From JAZDGX01 sp964482205 (GTDB lineage: Bacteria > Eisenbacteria > RBG-16-71-46 > CAIMUX01 > WJJG01): a stretch of DNA of 64,000 bases. A program made the position numbers and the translations under genes. The stretch covers positions 372,001-436,000 of the forward strand of contig CAYZWI010000001.1 of the NCBI GenBank assembly GCA_964482205.1. Direction: 5' to 3'. Shown here piece after piece: positions 16,318 through 24,645 of this stretch. Each line of letters starts with the position of its first letter. Positions within the stretch are counted from its first letter, which is position 1. The notes beneath the pieces are model-generated. The model searched no databases and was not told the DNA's origin. It worked only from the letters and a program-made list of their open reading frames with translations.

Positions 16318-16812
16318 CTATTGGATGGGAGGCTTGCCGCCGTTCGAATCATCGGATTCCGTGTCCCCGGTATCGAGCACGCCGGAAATCCAGATCCCGA
16401 ACAGCGTCGCGCCCGCGGCGACGAGGAAGGTCTTGCTGAGATCGATCCGGCTCGTGCGGATCTCCTTCACTTGTTCCACGGGCAGACGAATTTCCTTGTC
16501 GACATCCAGGTAGGCGACTTCTCCTCCACTTCCGATGCTCTCTTCCACGATGTGATAGATGCCGATGACTTCCTCGCCCTCGACTCGCACGCGCGCGAAG
16601 CGATAGGTGTAGCCTTCGCGAGTGATCACGGTCGCCTTTCCGAGTCCTTCGGCCGGAACCGCGCTCACGGGAGTCGTACGGACCGAACTGCATCCCTGGG
16701 CCGCGATGGCGATCACGAGCGCCCATGCAATGGTGCCGCGCAGGGAGCGCGCCAGGCGCTTCGCGAGGCCAACCCCTTTGTCCATCGCGGCGAGGCCGGT
16801 CTTTTCCTTCAT
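16318..16812 (-). CDS. Small predicted lipoprotein
   Basis: 164 aa. A basic N-terminus and hydrophobic stretch TIAWALVIAIAAQG precede a lipobox cysteine (AAQGCSS), so a membrane-anchored lipoprotein is likely. The middle (KATVITREGYTYRFARVRVEGEEVIG) and VDKEIRLPVEQVKEIRTSRID resemble small beta-barrel-like domains with unknown role. A second hydrophobic segment (TFLVAAGATLFGIWISGVL) lies near the C-terminus. It follows mutS by 54 nt. No function is assigned. Confidence 0.75.
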   Translation of the reverse strand: MKEKTGLAAMDKGVGLAKRLARSLRGTIAWALVIAIAAQGCSSVRTTPVSAVPAEGLGKATVITREGYTYRFARVRVEGEEVIGIYHIVEESIGSGGEVAYLDVDKEIRLPVEQVKEIRTSRIDLSKTFLVAAGATLFGIWISGVLDTGDTESDDSNGGKPPIQ

Positions 16813-16866
16813 TGCGCTCCGCCTTCTCCGTGTTGATCCATCGTCCGGGGCAGTCCGGCCATCAGG

Positions 16867-19707
16867 TCATGTCCTATCGTTTTCTTCGCGCGCTTCCGCG
16901 CCGTCGTCGCGCGGCGAGACGCGGCGCTGCCACTCTTCCAGCCAGGCGAGCGCTTCCACTCCCGTGATGCGGTCGACATCGACCTTCGAGAGCGCGCGCA
17001 CCATCCTCCGCGCGCGTTCGCTCGCTTCGCCGGCGGCGATCCCCGAGCCGCCCAGCGATGAGTCCGCCGGACCTGCGCCCGAGGGCCGGCTCGTTCCGCG
17101 CTCCTCCGCCTCCGCCTGCCCGCGCTCCGCGGCTTGCGCCTTTGCGCCGGCTGTTCCGAAGAGCCCCATCTGGGCGGCTCCCTCCCCTTCGTCCGCGATC
17201 AGCCTGTCCGGCCCGTGCTCTTCGAGCTCCGTGAGAATCTCTTTCGCGCGCAGGAGGACGCTTTCGGGGAGGCCGGCGAGGCGCGCCACCTGAATACCAT
17301 AGCTGCGGTCCGCCGCTCCCGGCACCACCCGGCGCACGAAGATCACGCGGTCCTTCCACTCCTTGACGAGGATATTCAGGTTCACATAGCCGGCCCGTCT
17401 CTGCGGAAGCACGGTCAACTCGTGGAAGTGGGTGGCGAAGAGCGTGCGCGGACGGCGCAAGGCATGGTCTCGCAAGTCCTCGGCGACGGCCCAGGCGATC
17501 GCGAGACCGTCGTAGGTGCTGGTGCCCCGTCCGATCTCGTCGAGAAGGACCAGGCTTCGGCTGGTCGCCGCGTGCAGGATGCGGCTCGTCTCGATCATCT
17601 CCACGAGGAAGGTGGACTGCCCGCGCGCAATGTTGTCGCTCGCCCCCACCCGCGTGAAGATGCGATCGGCGACTCCGATGCGAGCGACATCGGCGGGCAC
17701 GAAGCTTCCCGCCTGGGCCATGAGGACGATGAGTCCGATTTGCCGCAGGTAGGTCGACTTCCCCGCCATGTTCGGCCCGGTGAGAATCTGGATCTGCCGG
17801 GCGCGCGAATCGATGTCGATGTCGTTGGCGACGAATCCCTCGGCTTCGAGGAAGCGTTCGACGACCGGATGGCGGCCGCCCCGAATCTCGATTCGATCGC
17901 CCTCGTTCACTTCGGGCCGCGTGTACCGGTACTCGACCGCGCGCTGGGCGAAGGCGGCGATGAGGTCCCAGAGGGCCAGCGAATGCGCGAGCGCCTGGAG
18001 ATCCGCCGAGCGCTCGACGACGAGCGCGCGCAGCTTCTCGAGGATCTCCACCTCGCGCGCGCGCCCTTCCTCCTGCGCGGCCGTGCCGCGCGTTTCCCAT
18101 TCGCGCAGCTCGTCCACGACATAGCGCTCCCCGCCCACCAAAGTCTGTTTGCGCTGGTAGCGCGGCGGCACCTTCTTCAAATGGGCGCGCGTCACTTCGA
18201 TGTAATAACCGAAGACTTTGTTGTGGCCCACGCGCAGCGAGGGGATCCCGGTGCTGGCGCGCTCGCGCTCCTGGAAGGCGGCCACCCAGGCGTCGAAATC
18301 TCCGCACGCGGCCCGCAGCTCATCCAGGCGCGCGTCGTAGCCGGAGCGGATGGAGCCTTCCTCCAACGCGAGCCGGCCCGTCTCCTCGAGCGCGCGCGCA
18401 AGCTCATCGCCCAACTGCGCGAGCCGCTGCATGGCTTCGGCAGCGGGGAATCGCGCGCCGCCCGCCGCTCCCTCCAATGCCTGCGCGATGACGGGCGCCT
18501 TGACGAGCCCGTCGCGCAGCTGTCCGAGGTCGCGGCTGCGGCCGCGGGCGCACGAAATGCGCGCCAGGGCCCGCTCGAGGTCGGGGATGCCTCGCAACCC
18601 CGCGCGCAGCGCCTCTCGGTGCGCGGAATCCTCGACGAGGAAGGCGACCGCGGCGAGGCGTTCTTCGATGGCGGCCACATCGGCGGATGGCCGGGCGAGG
18701 GCCCGCCGGAGCGCGCGCGATCCCATCGGCGTGAGGGTGGCATCGAGGGTGGCGAAGAGGCAGTGGCGCCCCGTTCCCGCCACCGGAGCGAGAACCTCCA
18801 GGTTTCGAAGGGTCGCCTCGTCGAGAAAGAGGCCCTTCTCGCTCCGCAGCGCTTGAGGCGGGCGCAGGTGAGGAAGCGGACTGCGCCGCTGTTGGCGCGC
18901 ATAGGTGATGAGCGCGCCCGCGGCCGCGAGCCCCGCGAGGCAATCGGCGATTTCGTATGCCTCCAGAGAGGCCTCTCCGAACTGCTCGCGCAACAGGTCC
19001 ATCCCCCGGCGAGTCGAGAAGTGCCAGGCGTCGATTCCCGAAGAGAAGATCTCGGGATGATCGCGCAGGAACGCGGCGACGAGCGGCGGGCGGGACTCGC
19101 GATCGAAGAGCAACTCGCGGGCGCCGAGCCGTTCGAGTTCTCCGAGCGCGATCTCGGGGGGCCACTCGCCAAGGAGCGTCTCTCCGGTCGAGACATCGAG
19201 AGCGGCGAGCCCCCACGAATCGCCTCCGGTCGCGAGCGCGGCGAGGAACACATTGCCCGTTCCCTCGATCGCGCTCTCGGAGATCGCGGTCCCGGGCGTG
19301 AGGATCTCCACGATCTCGCGATCCATGAGCCCTCTCGCGCCCGGGCGCTCGATCTGCTCGCAGATCGCGACCCGTCGTCCGGCGCGGAGAAGCCGCGTGA
19401 TGTAGCCGTTCGCGCTGTGCCAGGGAACGCCGGCCATCGGCACCGGATCGGGCGCGCTCTTGTCGCGCGAGGTGAGCGTGAGCCCCAGCAGATCGGCCGC
19501 TTCGACGGCATCCTCGAAGAACATCTCGTAGAAATCGCCCATGCGGAAGAAGAGGATCGCGTCGCCCGCTTCCTGCTTGAGGCGCAGGTACTGGGTCATG
19601 ACGGGCGTGGCCTTGATCGCGGCCGGGGGAACCGGAGGTGGCGGTGTCCCATTCGTGGGCGTCGCGCGCGGCTCGCTCTCCGCCGGATTTGCCGAGGTCG
19701 GTTCCAT
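16867..19707 (-). CDS. mutS: DNA mismatch repair protein MutS
   Basis: 946 aa. Recognises mismatches and recruits MutL. The N-terminal mismatch-binding motif is FRMGDFYEMFFEDA (Phe-x-Glu), followed by the connector, clamp and ATPase domains with Walker A TGPNMAGKSTYLRQ, the DEIGRGTSTYDG Walker B region and TLFATHFHELTVL. An N-terminal Pro/Thr-rich stretch of about 35 residues precedes the conserved TPVMTQYLRLKQEAGD. An upstream in-frame extension is possible; the ATG at 19707 is preferred since GAGGGA lies about 10 nt upstream. Confidence 0.97.
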   Translation of the reverse strand: MEPTSANPAESEPRATPTNGTPPPPVPPAAIKATPVMTQYLRLKQEAGDAILFFRMGDFYEMFFEDAVEAADLLGLTLTSRDKSAPDPVPMAGVPWHSANGYITRLLRAGRRVAICEQIERPGARGLMDREIVEILTPGTAISESAIEGTGNVFLAALATGGDSWGLAALDVSTGETLLGEWPPEIALGELERLGARELLFDRESRPPLVAAFLRDHPEIFSSGIDAWHFSTRRGMDLLREQFGEASLEAYEIADCLAGLAAAGALITYARQQRRSPLPHLRPPQALRSEKGLFLDEATLRNLEVLAPVAGTGRHCLFATLDATLTPMGSRALRRALARPSADVAAIEERLAAVAFLVEDSAHREALRAGLRGIPDLERALARISCARGRSRDLGQLRDGLVKAPVIAQALEGAAGGARFPAAEAMQRLAQLGDELARALEETGRLALEEGSIRSGYDARLDELRAACGDFDAWVAAFQERERASTGIPSLRVGHNKVFGYYIEVTRAHLKKVPPRYQRKQTLVGGERYVVDELREWETRGTAAQEEGRAREVEILEKLRALVVERSADLQALAHSLALWDLIAAFAQRAVEYRYTRPEVNEGDRIEIRGGRHPVVERFLEAEGFVANDIDIDSRARQIQILTGPNMAGKSTYLRQIGLIVLMAQAGSFVPADVARIGVADRIFTRVGASDNIARGQSTFLVEMIETSRILHAATSRSLVLLDEIGRGTSTYDGLAIAWAVAEDLRDHALRRPRTLFATHFHELTVLPQRRAGYVNLNILVKEWKDRVIFVRRVVPGAADRSYGIQVARLAGLPESVLLRAKEILTELEEHGPDRLIADEGEGAAQMGLFGTAGAKAQAAERGQAEAEERGTSRPSGAGPADSSLGGSGIAAGEASERARRMVRALSKVDVDRITGVEALAWLEEWQRRVSPRDDGAEAREENDRT

Positions 19708-19741
19708 CAGTGTCGGTTCCCTCGCGACGGGCCTCTCCCGG

Positions 19742-20548
19742 CTACCGGGGGGGCGGCGCGCCCCCTTCGTCCTCCCCGGAGCCCACGGGCGCACGATCCG
19801 TCGAGGAGGCGGGAACCGGCCGCGTCGCGTCCAGCAGCGCGGCGCGCTCGGGAGCGCGGGCCAGCGCCTCCTGCGCTTCGTCGCGAAGGTCCTCGACGAT
19901 ACGGGTCTCCACCGCGTTTCCCTGGCTCAGCCTCCAAAGCCAAGGGCCGACGAGGCCCCAGCGCCGGACGGAGCTTTCCAGCCCCAGGAGCGAGCGAGCG
20001 GTCTCGCGACTCATGTCCGTTTCCTGGACCGATGCCAGCGCCGCGAGGAGGTTCCACGGAGGGTCCTGCAGATCGCCCCAATCGGAGGCGCCTGTCGGTT
20101 GCCCTCCGAGGGCGCGCCAATAGGCCACCTCGGCCCTTTCGGCCGATCCTTCCCCGTTGGAGTCGAGCAGATCGAGCTCGCGCATCGCCCGCGCCGGGTT
20201 CCCCGCCGCGATCCAGAATCGCGCGCGCCAAAGCCGCGCCTCCGTTGCGGCCGGGCCTTCATCCGAACGCCGCAACGCCTCCTCCGTCACACGCAACGCG
20301 AGGCTGGCGTCCGTTTGGCTGCGCGCCTCTTCCATCAGCCACTCGGCCTGCTGCCGTTTGGATCCCGACGGAAGACGATCCAGAATGGCTTTCACCTCGG
20401 GGTCCGCCGCCCATCCAACCTGCCACAAGGCGGGGCCAAGCATCAGGAAGTGCGCGGCGAAGGCGAAGAGCACGGCCAGCGTGCGTCCGCCGCGGCCTCG
20501 CGGCCGAGTGGCGCGTTCCATTCGTCTTTCGCGATTCGTTCGGCTCAT
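19742..20548 (-). CDS. TPR-like protein with N-terminal membrane segment, unknown function
   Basis: 268 aa. A very basic N-terminus (RERRMERATRPRGRGGR) is followed by a hydrophobic helix (LAVLFAFAAHFLMLGPALW), so it is membrane-anchored or exported. The rest is helical with TPR-like spacing (QTDASLALRVTEEALRRSD, EARLWRARFWIAAGNPARAM). The start overlaps the lapB stop as ATGA, so it is coupled to lapB. A C-terminal Pro/Ser/Asp-rich tail precedes mutS by 34 nt. Role unknown. Confidence 0.7.
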   Translation of the reverse strand: MSRTNRERRMERATRPRGRGGRTLAVLFAFAAHFLMLGPALWQVGWAADPEVKAILDRLPSGSKRQQAEWLMEEARSQTDASLALRVTEEALRRSDEGPAATEARLWRARFWIAAGNPARAMRELDLLDSNGEGSAERAEVAYWRALGGQPTGASDWGDLQDPPWNLLAALASVQETDMSRETARSLLGLESSVRRWGLVGPWLWRLSQGNAVETRIVEDLRDEAQEALARAPERAALLDATRPVPASSTDRAPVGSGEDEGGAPPPR

Positions 20549-21714
20549 GCGCGCTTTTCCGTCGTTGCAGTCGTGACCGGTTCGGGAACCCAATGCCGGC
20601 AACCCTGACAGCGGACTTCGGCCGCGTCCAGGGGCCGGCGGCAATAGGGACACTTGCGCAACTGCGCGGCCGCCAGCGCCTCTTCGGTCTGCTTCTTCAG
20701 GATCCGCCGCGCCTCTTCGCCCCGGCCCGATTCGAGCAGCAGATAGAGCCGCCATTGGCTGAGCGCGTGATCGCCCGCATCCCGGGCGCCGGCTTGTTCG
20801 AGAAGCGCCAGGGCGGCCTCCGGCTGTCCCTTGCGAAGCGCCATCCGCGCCAGCGCAATGCGCAGCGCTGGGGTGCCCGCATGTTCGGGCAGCAGCGCCC
20901 CGGCGAAAATCTGCTCGAGCTCGCCGAAACGGCCGAGCTCGAAATAGGCCCGCTCCAGCCGCGGGATCAAAGGGGCCGCGCTCTCGGGACGCCGCTTCAG
21001 GAGGGTCTCCCAGATTTCCGCGGCCCGGTCGAATTCGCCCTGCCCCGCGAGCAGATCGCCCAGCAAGAGAGAAGCGGGCGCATACTCGGGGCTTTCCCGC
21101 GCGATCTCCTTCAGTTGCTTCGCGGCTTCCGCCGCCGCGCCCGCTTCGGCCTGCCGCCGGGCCATCCAGACGCGCATGGAGTCGCTCTCGCTCTTGGCCA
21201 GCGCGCCGGAGCGGCGCAATGCGGCGGCGGCGCTCCGGGCTCCGTCCCAGTCTCCCCCTTCGAGCGCCTGAGCGAGCTCCACGCGATGCACGAGCGGATG
21301 GCGGCGGTCGATTTCACGCAGCGCATCGGAGAACGGCCGCGCTTCTTCCGGCTTCCCCAGCGCAAGCAGGTCCTCGGCCAGCCCCGCGAGAATCTCCTCG
21401 CGCAAGGCGCGTTCGCGGACCTCCCTGGCGGCCAGGGTGCGATGAATCGCGAGCGCGCGATCGCGGTCGCCTTCTCGCCGAAAGAGCCTCGCCAGATGCA
21501 GGTACGAGCGGACATCGTCGGTGTCTTTGCGAATGACCTCTTTCAACTGCTCGCGGGCTTGCTTGGGGTTGTCCGACAGGAGTGCGTCGACGATCGCCTG
21601 CTGCCGGAGAAGCTGGCTCTTCAGCCCCTTCCTTTCGCGGGCGCTCCAAAGCGGCAGGACGAGGATGGCGGCGGCCAGCAGCACGAGGACGAGCGCGACG
21701 AGGGTGGCCTCCAT
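20545..21714 (-). CDS. lapB: LapB-like TPR/zinc-ribbon envelope assembly protein
   Basis: 389 aa, the same size as E. coli LapB (YciM). One N-terminal transmembrane helix (LVALVLVLLAAAILVLPLW), then a series of TPR motifs, and a C-terminal rubredoxin-like ribbon CPYC...CQGC that ends the protein. LapB regulates LPS synthesis by steering LpxC proteolysis. The gene follows lapA directly (3 nt), the conserved order. Function in this phylum is inferred from the architecture and neighbour. Confidence 0.88.
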   Translation of the reverse strand: MEATLVALVLVLLAAAILVLPLWSARERKGLKSQLLRQQAIVDALLSDNPKQAREQLKEVIRKDTDDVRSYLHLARLFRREGDRDRALAIHRTLAAREVRERALREEILAGLAEDLLALGKPEEARPFSDALREIDRRHPLVHRVELAQALEGGDWDGARSAAAALRRSGALAKSESDSMRVWMARRQAEAGAAAEAAKQLKEIARESPEYAPASLLLGDLLAGQGEFDRAAEIWETLLKRRPESAAPLIPRLERAYFELGRFGELEQIFAGALLPEHAGTPALRIALARMALRKGQPEAALALLEQAGARDAGDHALSQWRLYLLLESGRGEEARRILKKQTEEALAAAQLRKCPYCRRPLDAAEVRCQGCRHWVPEPVTTATTEKRA

Positions 21715-21717
21715 CGG

Positions 21718-22065
21718 CTACTCCTCGGTGTGAAGCGTTCGAGCGGGCTCGCGCGCGGGCATTTCCTCCGGCATTTCCAGAGGAGCGGTGCGAAGCGCGT
21801 CCAGTTCCTCGCGCATGGCCTGCGCCTGTTTCTCGAGCCGGCCGCACCGGCGGCGCAGACGAAGCTCACGGAAGGCGGAAATGAAGAGGAGCGTGAGGAA
21901 TCCGAGCAGATACGCGGCCAGCAAGGCGGCGGTGAGACTCATCGGTGTGCCGGTCGAACCCGGCGTGAACCAACGGATCACGACCGTCTCCCGGAGGTTC
22001 GCGATGGCGAAGAGAATCACCAGCGCGAAGACGACGATGGTGATCGCGATCCTCACATGCCACAC
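21718..22065 (-). CDS. lapA: LapA-like small membrane protein (DUF1049)
   Basis: 115 aa. Two transmembrane helices (IAITIVVFALVILFAIANL and LTAALLAAYLLGFLTLLFIS) flanking NLRETVVIRWF, followed by a cytoplasmic coiled coil, as in LapA/YciS. The ATG has GGGGGGAA upstream. First gene of lapA-lapB-unknown-mutS. Confidence 0.87.
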   Translation of the reverse strand: MWHVRIAITIVVFALVILFAIANLRETVVIRWFTPGSTGTPMSLTAALLAAYLLGFLTLLFISAFRELRLRRRCGRLEKQAQAMREELDALRTAPLEMPEEMPAREPARTLHTEE

Positions 22066-22157
22066 AGTTCCCCCCGCCTTGCCGTCTCATGGCAAGTTGC
22101 CGGAAACACGACTTTGCCGCGTGGGCTTTTCCACACCCTGCCGGCCAGCGAAATCCG

Positions 22158-22186
22158 ATCCTAAGCCGCCCGGGGCGCGATTGCAA
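22158..22186 (-). promoter_or_regulatory. Predicted promoter of lapA-lapB
   Basis: TTGCAA (22186-22181), 17-nt spacer, TAGGAT (22163-22158) on the minus strand, giving a leader of about 85 nt. The rest of the 340-nt gap contains the rpsA terminator and an imperfect hairpin CCAGACCG/CGGTCTGG at 22266-22290 with no evident gene. Confidence 0.5.
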
Positions 22187-22341
22187 CGATGGCACCCGCG
22201 ATGCCCGCGACGCGCGACGAGCGTTCGGCGCTCGCGAGAGTCCCGTTCCGCCCGGATGCGCACGCCCAGACCGGCCAGCCGGCGGTCTGGAGTGCCGGCA
22301 GCAAGAGGCGGCCGCCGGAAAACGCAATCACGCGGGTGAAG

Positions 22342-22372
22342 AAAACGGGAGGACGACCGCTCGCCCTCCCGT
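22342..22372 (-). terminator. Intrinsic terminator of the rpsA transcript
   Basis: ACGGGAGG (22372-22365) pairs with CCTCCCGT (22352-22345), loop 12 nt, followed by TTTTC on the minus strand. It lies 34 nt after the rpsA stop. Confidence 0.8.
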
Positions 22373-22405
22373 CTCTCTTCGCTCCCGTTGCGCGCCGGCG
22401 TGGAC

Positions 22406-24463
22406 CTACGCGGGATTCTGTGCGTCCTCCGCGCCGGTCTCCCCGGGCGCATCCGCGGGCGGCTCGTTCCCCGCCGGCTGGGCGCTCTCCGCGCTCGCCT
22501 CGCCCACTGGGCCGCCTTCCGCCTCCATCTCCGTCGATTCCTCGGCATCCGCGGCGCTCTTCGCCGCTCGCGCCGGAGGCGGCTCCGCGCCCGCCTGGCC
22601 GGCCTCTTCCGCCTTGGCCTCGGCCTTGGCCTCGGCCTCCGCCTGCGCCGCGCGCTCCTTGTAGATCTTCACATACTCCTCGGACACCGAAGGCTCCTGC
22701 TCAGTGAGCCATGACTTCACGCTCAGCAGGATGCGGCGATTGGCCGGATCGACCCGGATGATCTTCATCCGGATCTCGTCCCCTTCGCGGAAGTACGGAC
22801 GCGGATCGGCGACGTCGTCCAGGCCGAGTTGCTGGGCGGGCACGAAGCCCTCCACATCATCCGTGAGCATGACGACCGCGCCGCGATCGATCACCTTCGC
22901 AATCCGTCCCGAGACTTCGGTGTTGATCGGATAGCGTTCGATCAAGAGCGGCCAGGGATCGTCCTGCACCTGCTTCAAGCCCAGGCTCACGCGGCGATTC
23001 GCCTTGTCGAGCGAGAGCACGCGCACCGTCACCGTATCGCCCTTGCGCAGGATCTCGCTGGGATGTCCGATCCGGCGCGTCCAGGACATGTCCGAGATGT
23101 GCACCAATCCGTCGATGCCGTCCTCCAGCTCCACGAAGGCGCCGAAGTTCGTGAGGTTGCGCACCTTTCCGGTGACGATCGAGTTCACCGGATAGCGCTC
23201 GTCCAGCGTCAACCACGGATCGGGCTCGACCTGCTTCAAGCCGAGCGAGATGCGCTCGTTCTCCTTGTCGACCTTGAGGACCATGCACTCGACTTCCTGC
23301 CCTTCGCGCAGGATCTTCGATGGGTGCCGGATGTGCTTGGTCCAGGACATCTCGGAGATGTGGATCAGACCTTCGACGCCGTTCTCCAATTCCACGAAGG
23401 CGCCGTACTCGGTGATGCTGACCACGCGGCCGCGCACCTTCGAGCCGACCGGATACTTCTCGTCGACGCGCTGCCACGGGTACTCGCTCAGCTGCTTGAT
23501 GCCCAGGCTGATGCGTTCGCGATCGGGATCGAAGGAGAGCACCTTCACTTTCACGCGATCGCCGACGCTCAGCACTTCGGACGGATGGCGAATCCGGCCC
23601 CAGGACATGTCGGTGATGTGCAGCAGGCCGTCGATGCCGCCGAGGTCGATGAAGGCGCCGAAATCGGTGATGTTCTTCACATACCCTTCGCGCACCTGAT
23701 CGACCGAGAGCTCCTTCAGGATCGTCGCCTTGGCCTTCTCGCGCTCTTCCTCCAACACCAGGCGGCGGGAGACGACGATGTTGCGGCGGCGCTTGTTCAA
23801 CTTGATGATCTTGAACTGCAGCGTCTGGTTCATGAGGCTCTCGACGCTCTGCGGCTGGCGCAAGGCGACCTGAGAGCCGGGCAGGAAGGCTTCCACTCCG
23901 AAGAGGTCGACCACGACCCCGCCCTTGATCTTCTTCACGAGCCGTCCTTCGACGACCTCGCCCTTCTCCGCCGCATCCTTGACGCGGTCCCAGACCTTGA
24001 CGAAATCGGCGCGCTGCTTCGAGAGCACGACGAGCCCGTGCTCGTCTTCCATGCGCTCGAGGAAGACTTCGATCACATCGCCGACCTTGATGCTCTCGAC
24101 ATCGCCGAATTCCTCGATCGGGATGATCCCCTCGCTCTTGAACCCGATGTCGACGAGCACATCCTTCTCATCGACCTGCAGGACGCGGCCTTTCAGGACC
24201 TCGCCCTCTTCGAGGTTCTTCATCGATTCGAGGTACATCGCGACGAGTGCGTCGACTTCGCCGGGCGCCTCTTCCTCCGCGTCACGCCGATTGACGAGGC
24301 GGATGGGAGCGGAACGCCCGGGAGAAGACGAGGGGCCTTCGTCCATCACGCCATGGGCGGGAGCGCTGGGAGCGGAATCCTGGGGAGCGTCCGCCGGCCG
24401 CTCATCGAAGGCGGGAGCGGGGTCTGGGGAGTCTTGGCCCGTGGGCCGGATTTCTTCGGTCAT
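22406..24463 (-). CDS. rpsA: 30S ribosomal protein S1
   Basis: 685 aa with six S1 RNA-binding domains; the last four carry near-identical signatures (DFGAFIDLGGIDGLLHITDM, EYGAFVELENGVEGLIHISE, NFGAFVELEDGIDGLVHISD). S1 helps mRNA binding to the 30S subunit. Unusual: about 55 residues of low-complexity Pro/Ala/Ser at the N-terminus and roughly 90 acidic Ala/Glu-rich residues at the C-terminus, making it longer than the ~560-aa E. coli protein. The start has a strong AAGGAGGA site. It lies next to cmk, as in many bacteria. Confidence 0.96.
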   Translation of the reverse strand: MTEEIRPTGQDSPDPAPAFDERPADAPQDSAPSAPAHGVMDEGPSSSPGRSAPIRLVNRRDAEEEAPGEVDALVAMYLESMKNLEEGEVLKGRVLQVDEKDVLVDIGFKSEGIIPIEEFGDVESIKVGDVIEVFLERMEDEHGLVVLSKQRADFVKVWDRVKDAAEKGEVVEGRLVKKIKGGVVVDLFGVEAFLPGSQVALRQPQSVESLMNQTLQFKIIKLNKRRRNIVVSRRLVLEEEREKAKATILKELSVDQVREGYVKNITDFGAFIDLGGIDGLLHITDMSWGRIRHPSEVLSVGDRVKVKVLSFDPDRERISLGIKQLSEYPWQRVDEKYPVGSKVRGRVVSITEYGAFVELENGVEGLIHISEMSWTKHIRHPSKILREGQEVECMVLKVDKENERISLGLKQVEPDPWLTLDERYPVNSIVTGKVRNLTNFGAFVELEDGIDGLVHISDMSWTRRIGHPSEILRKGDTVTVRVLSLDKANRRVSLGLKQVQDDPWPLLIERYPINTEVSGRIAKVIDRGAVVMLTDDVEGFVPAQQLGLDDVADPRPYFREGDEIRMKIIRVDPANRRILLSVKSWLTEQEPSVSEEYVKIYKERAAQAEAEAKAEAKAEEAGQAGAEPPPARAAKSAADAEESTEMEAEGGPVGEASAESAQPAGNEPPADAPGETGAEDAQNPA

Positions 24464-24496
24464 GGTGGATCTTCCTCCTTACGACATGACTTCACC

Positions 24497-24519
24497 CGCC
24501 CGGAAACTCGCGCCGGGCG
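24497..24519 (-). promoter_or_regulatory. Hairpin in rpsA mRNA leader
   Basis: CGCCCGG/CCGGGCG, a 7-bp stem with 9-nt loop, lies between the promoter and the Shine-Dalgarno of rpsA. S1 autoregulates through its own leader in other bacteria, so this is a candidate regulatory structure. Confidence 0.45.
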
Positions 24520-24539
24520 TCCGCGACTGCAAAACGATC

Positions 24540-24567
24540 AGTATACTCGTTTCGGCCTCTGGATCAA
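24540..24567 (-). promoter_or_regulatory. Promoter of rpsA
   Basis: TTGATC (24567-24562), 16-nt spacer, TATACT (24545-24540) on the minus strand. The -10 is five of six to consensus. Predicted leader about 70 nt. It shows rpsA can be transcribed separately from cmk-plsC. Confidence 0.7.
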
Positions 24568-24645
24568 CCTCCTTCCAGAGCACTTGGGTCCCAAGCGGTC
24601 CGTATCTGTCCGGTCCTGAAGAGGCTCGATGGGGCTTCCCGCGGC

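Noticed and set aside
17134..22164. 1676-codon plus-strand open frame
   Set aside because: Antisense to mutS, the TPR-like gene, lapB and lapA, all with clear motifs. Composition is that of a GC-rich shadow frame.
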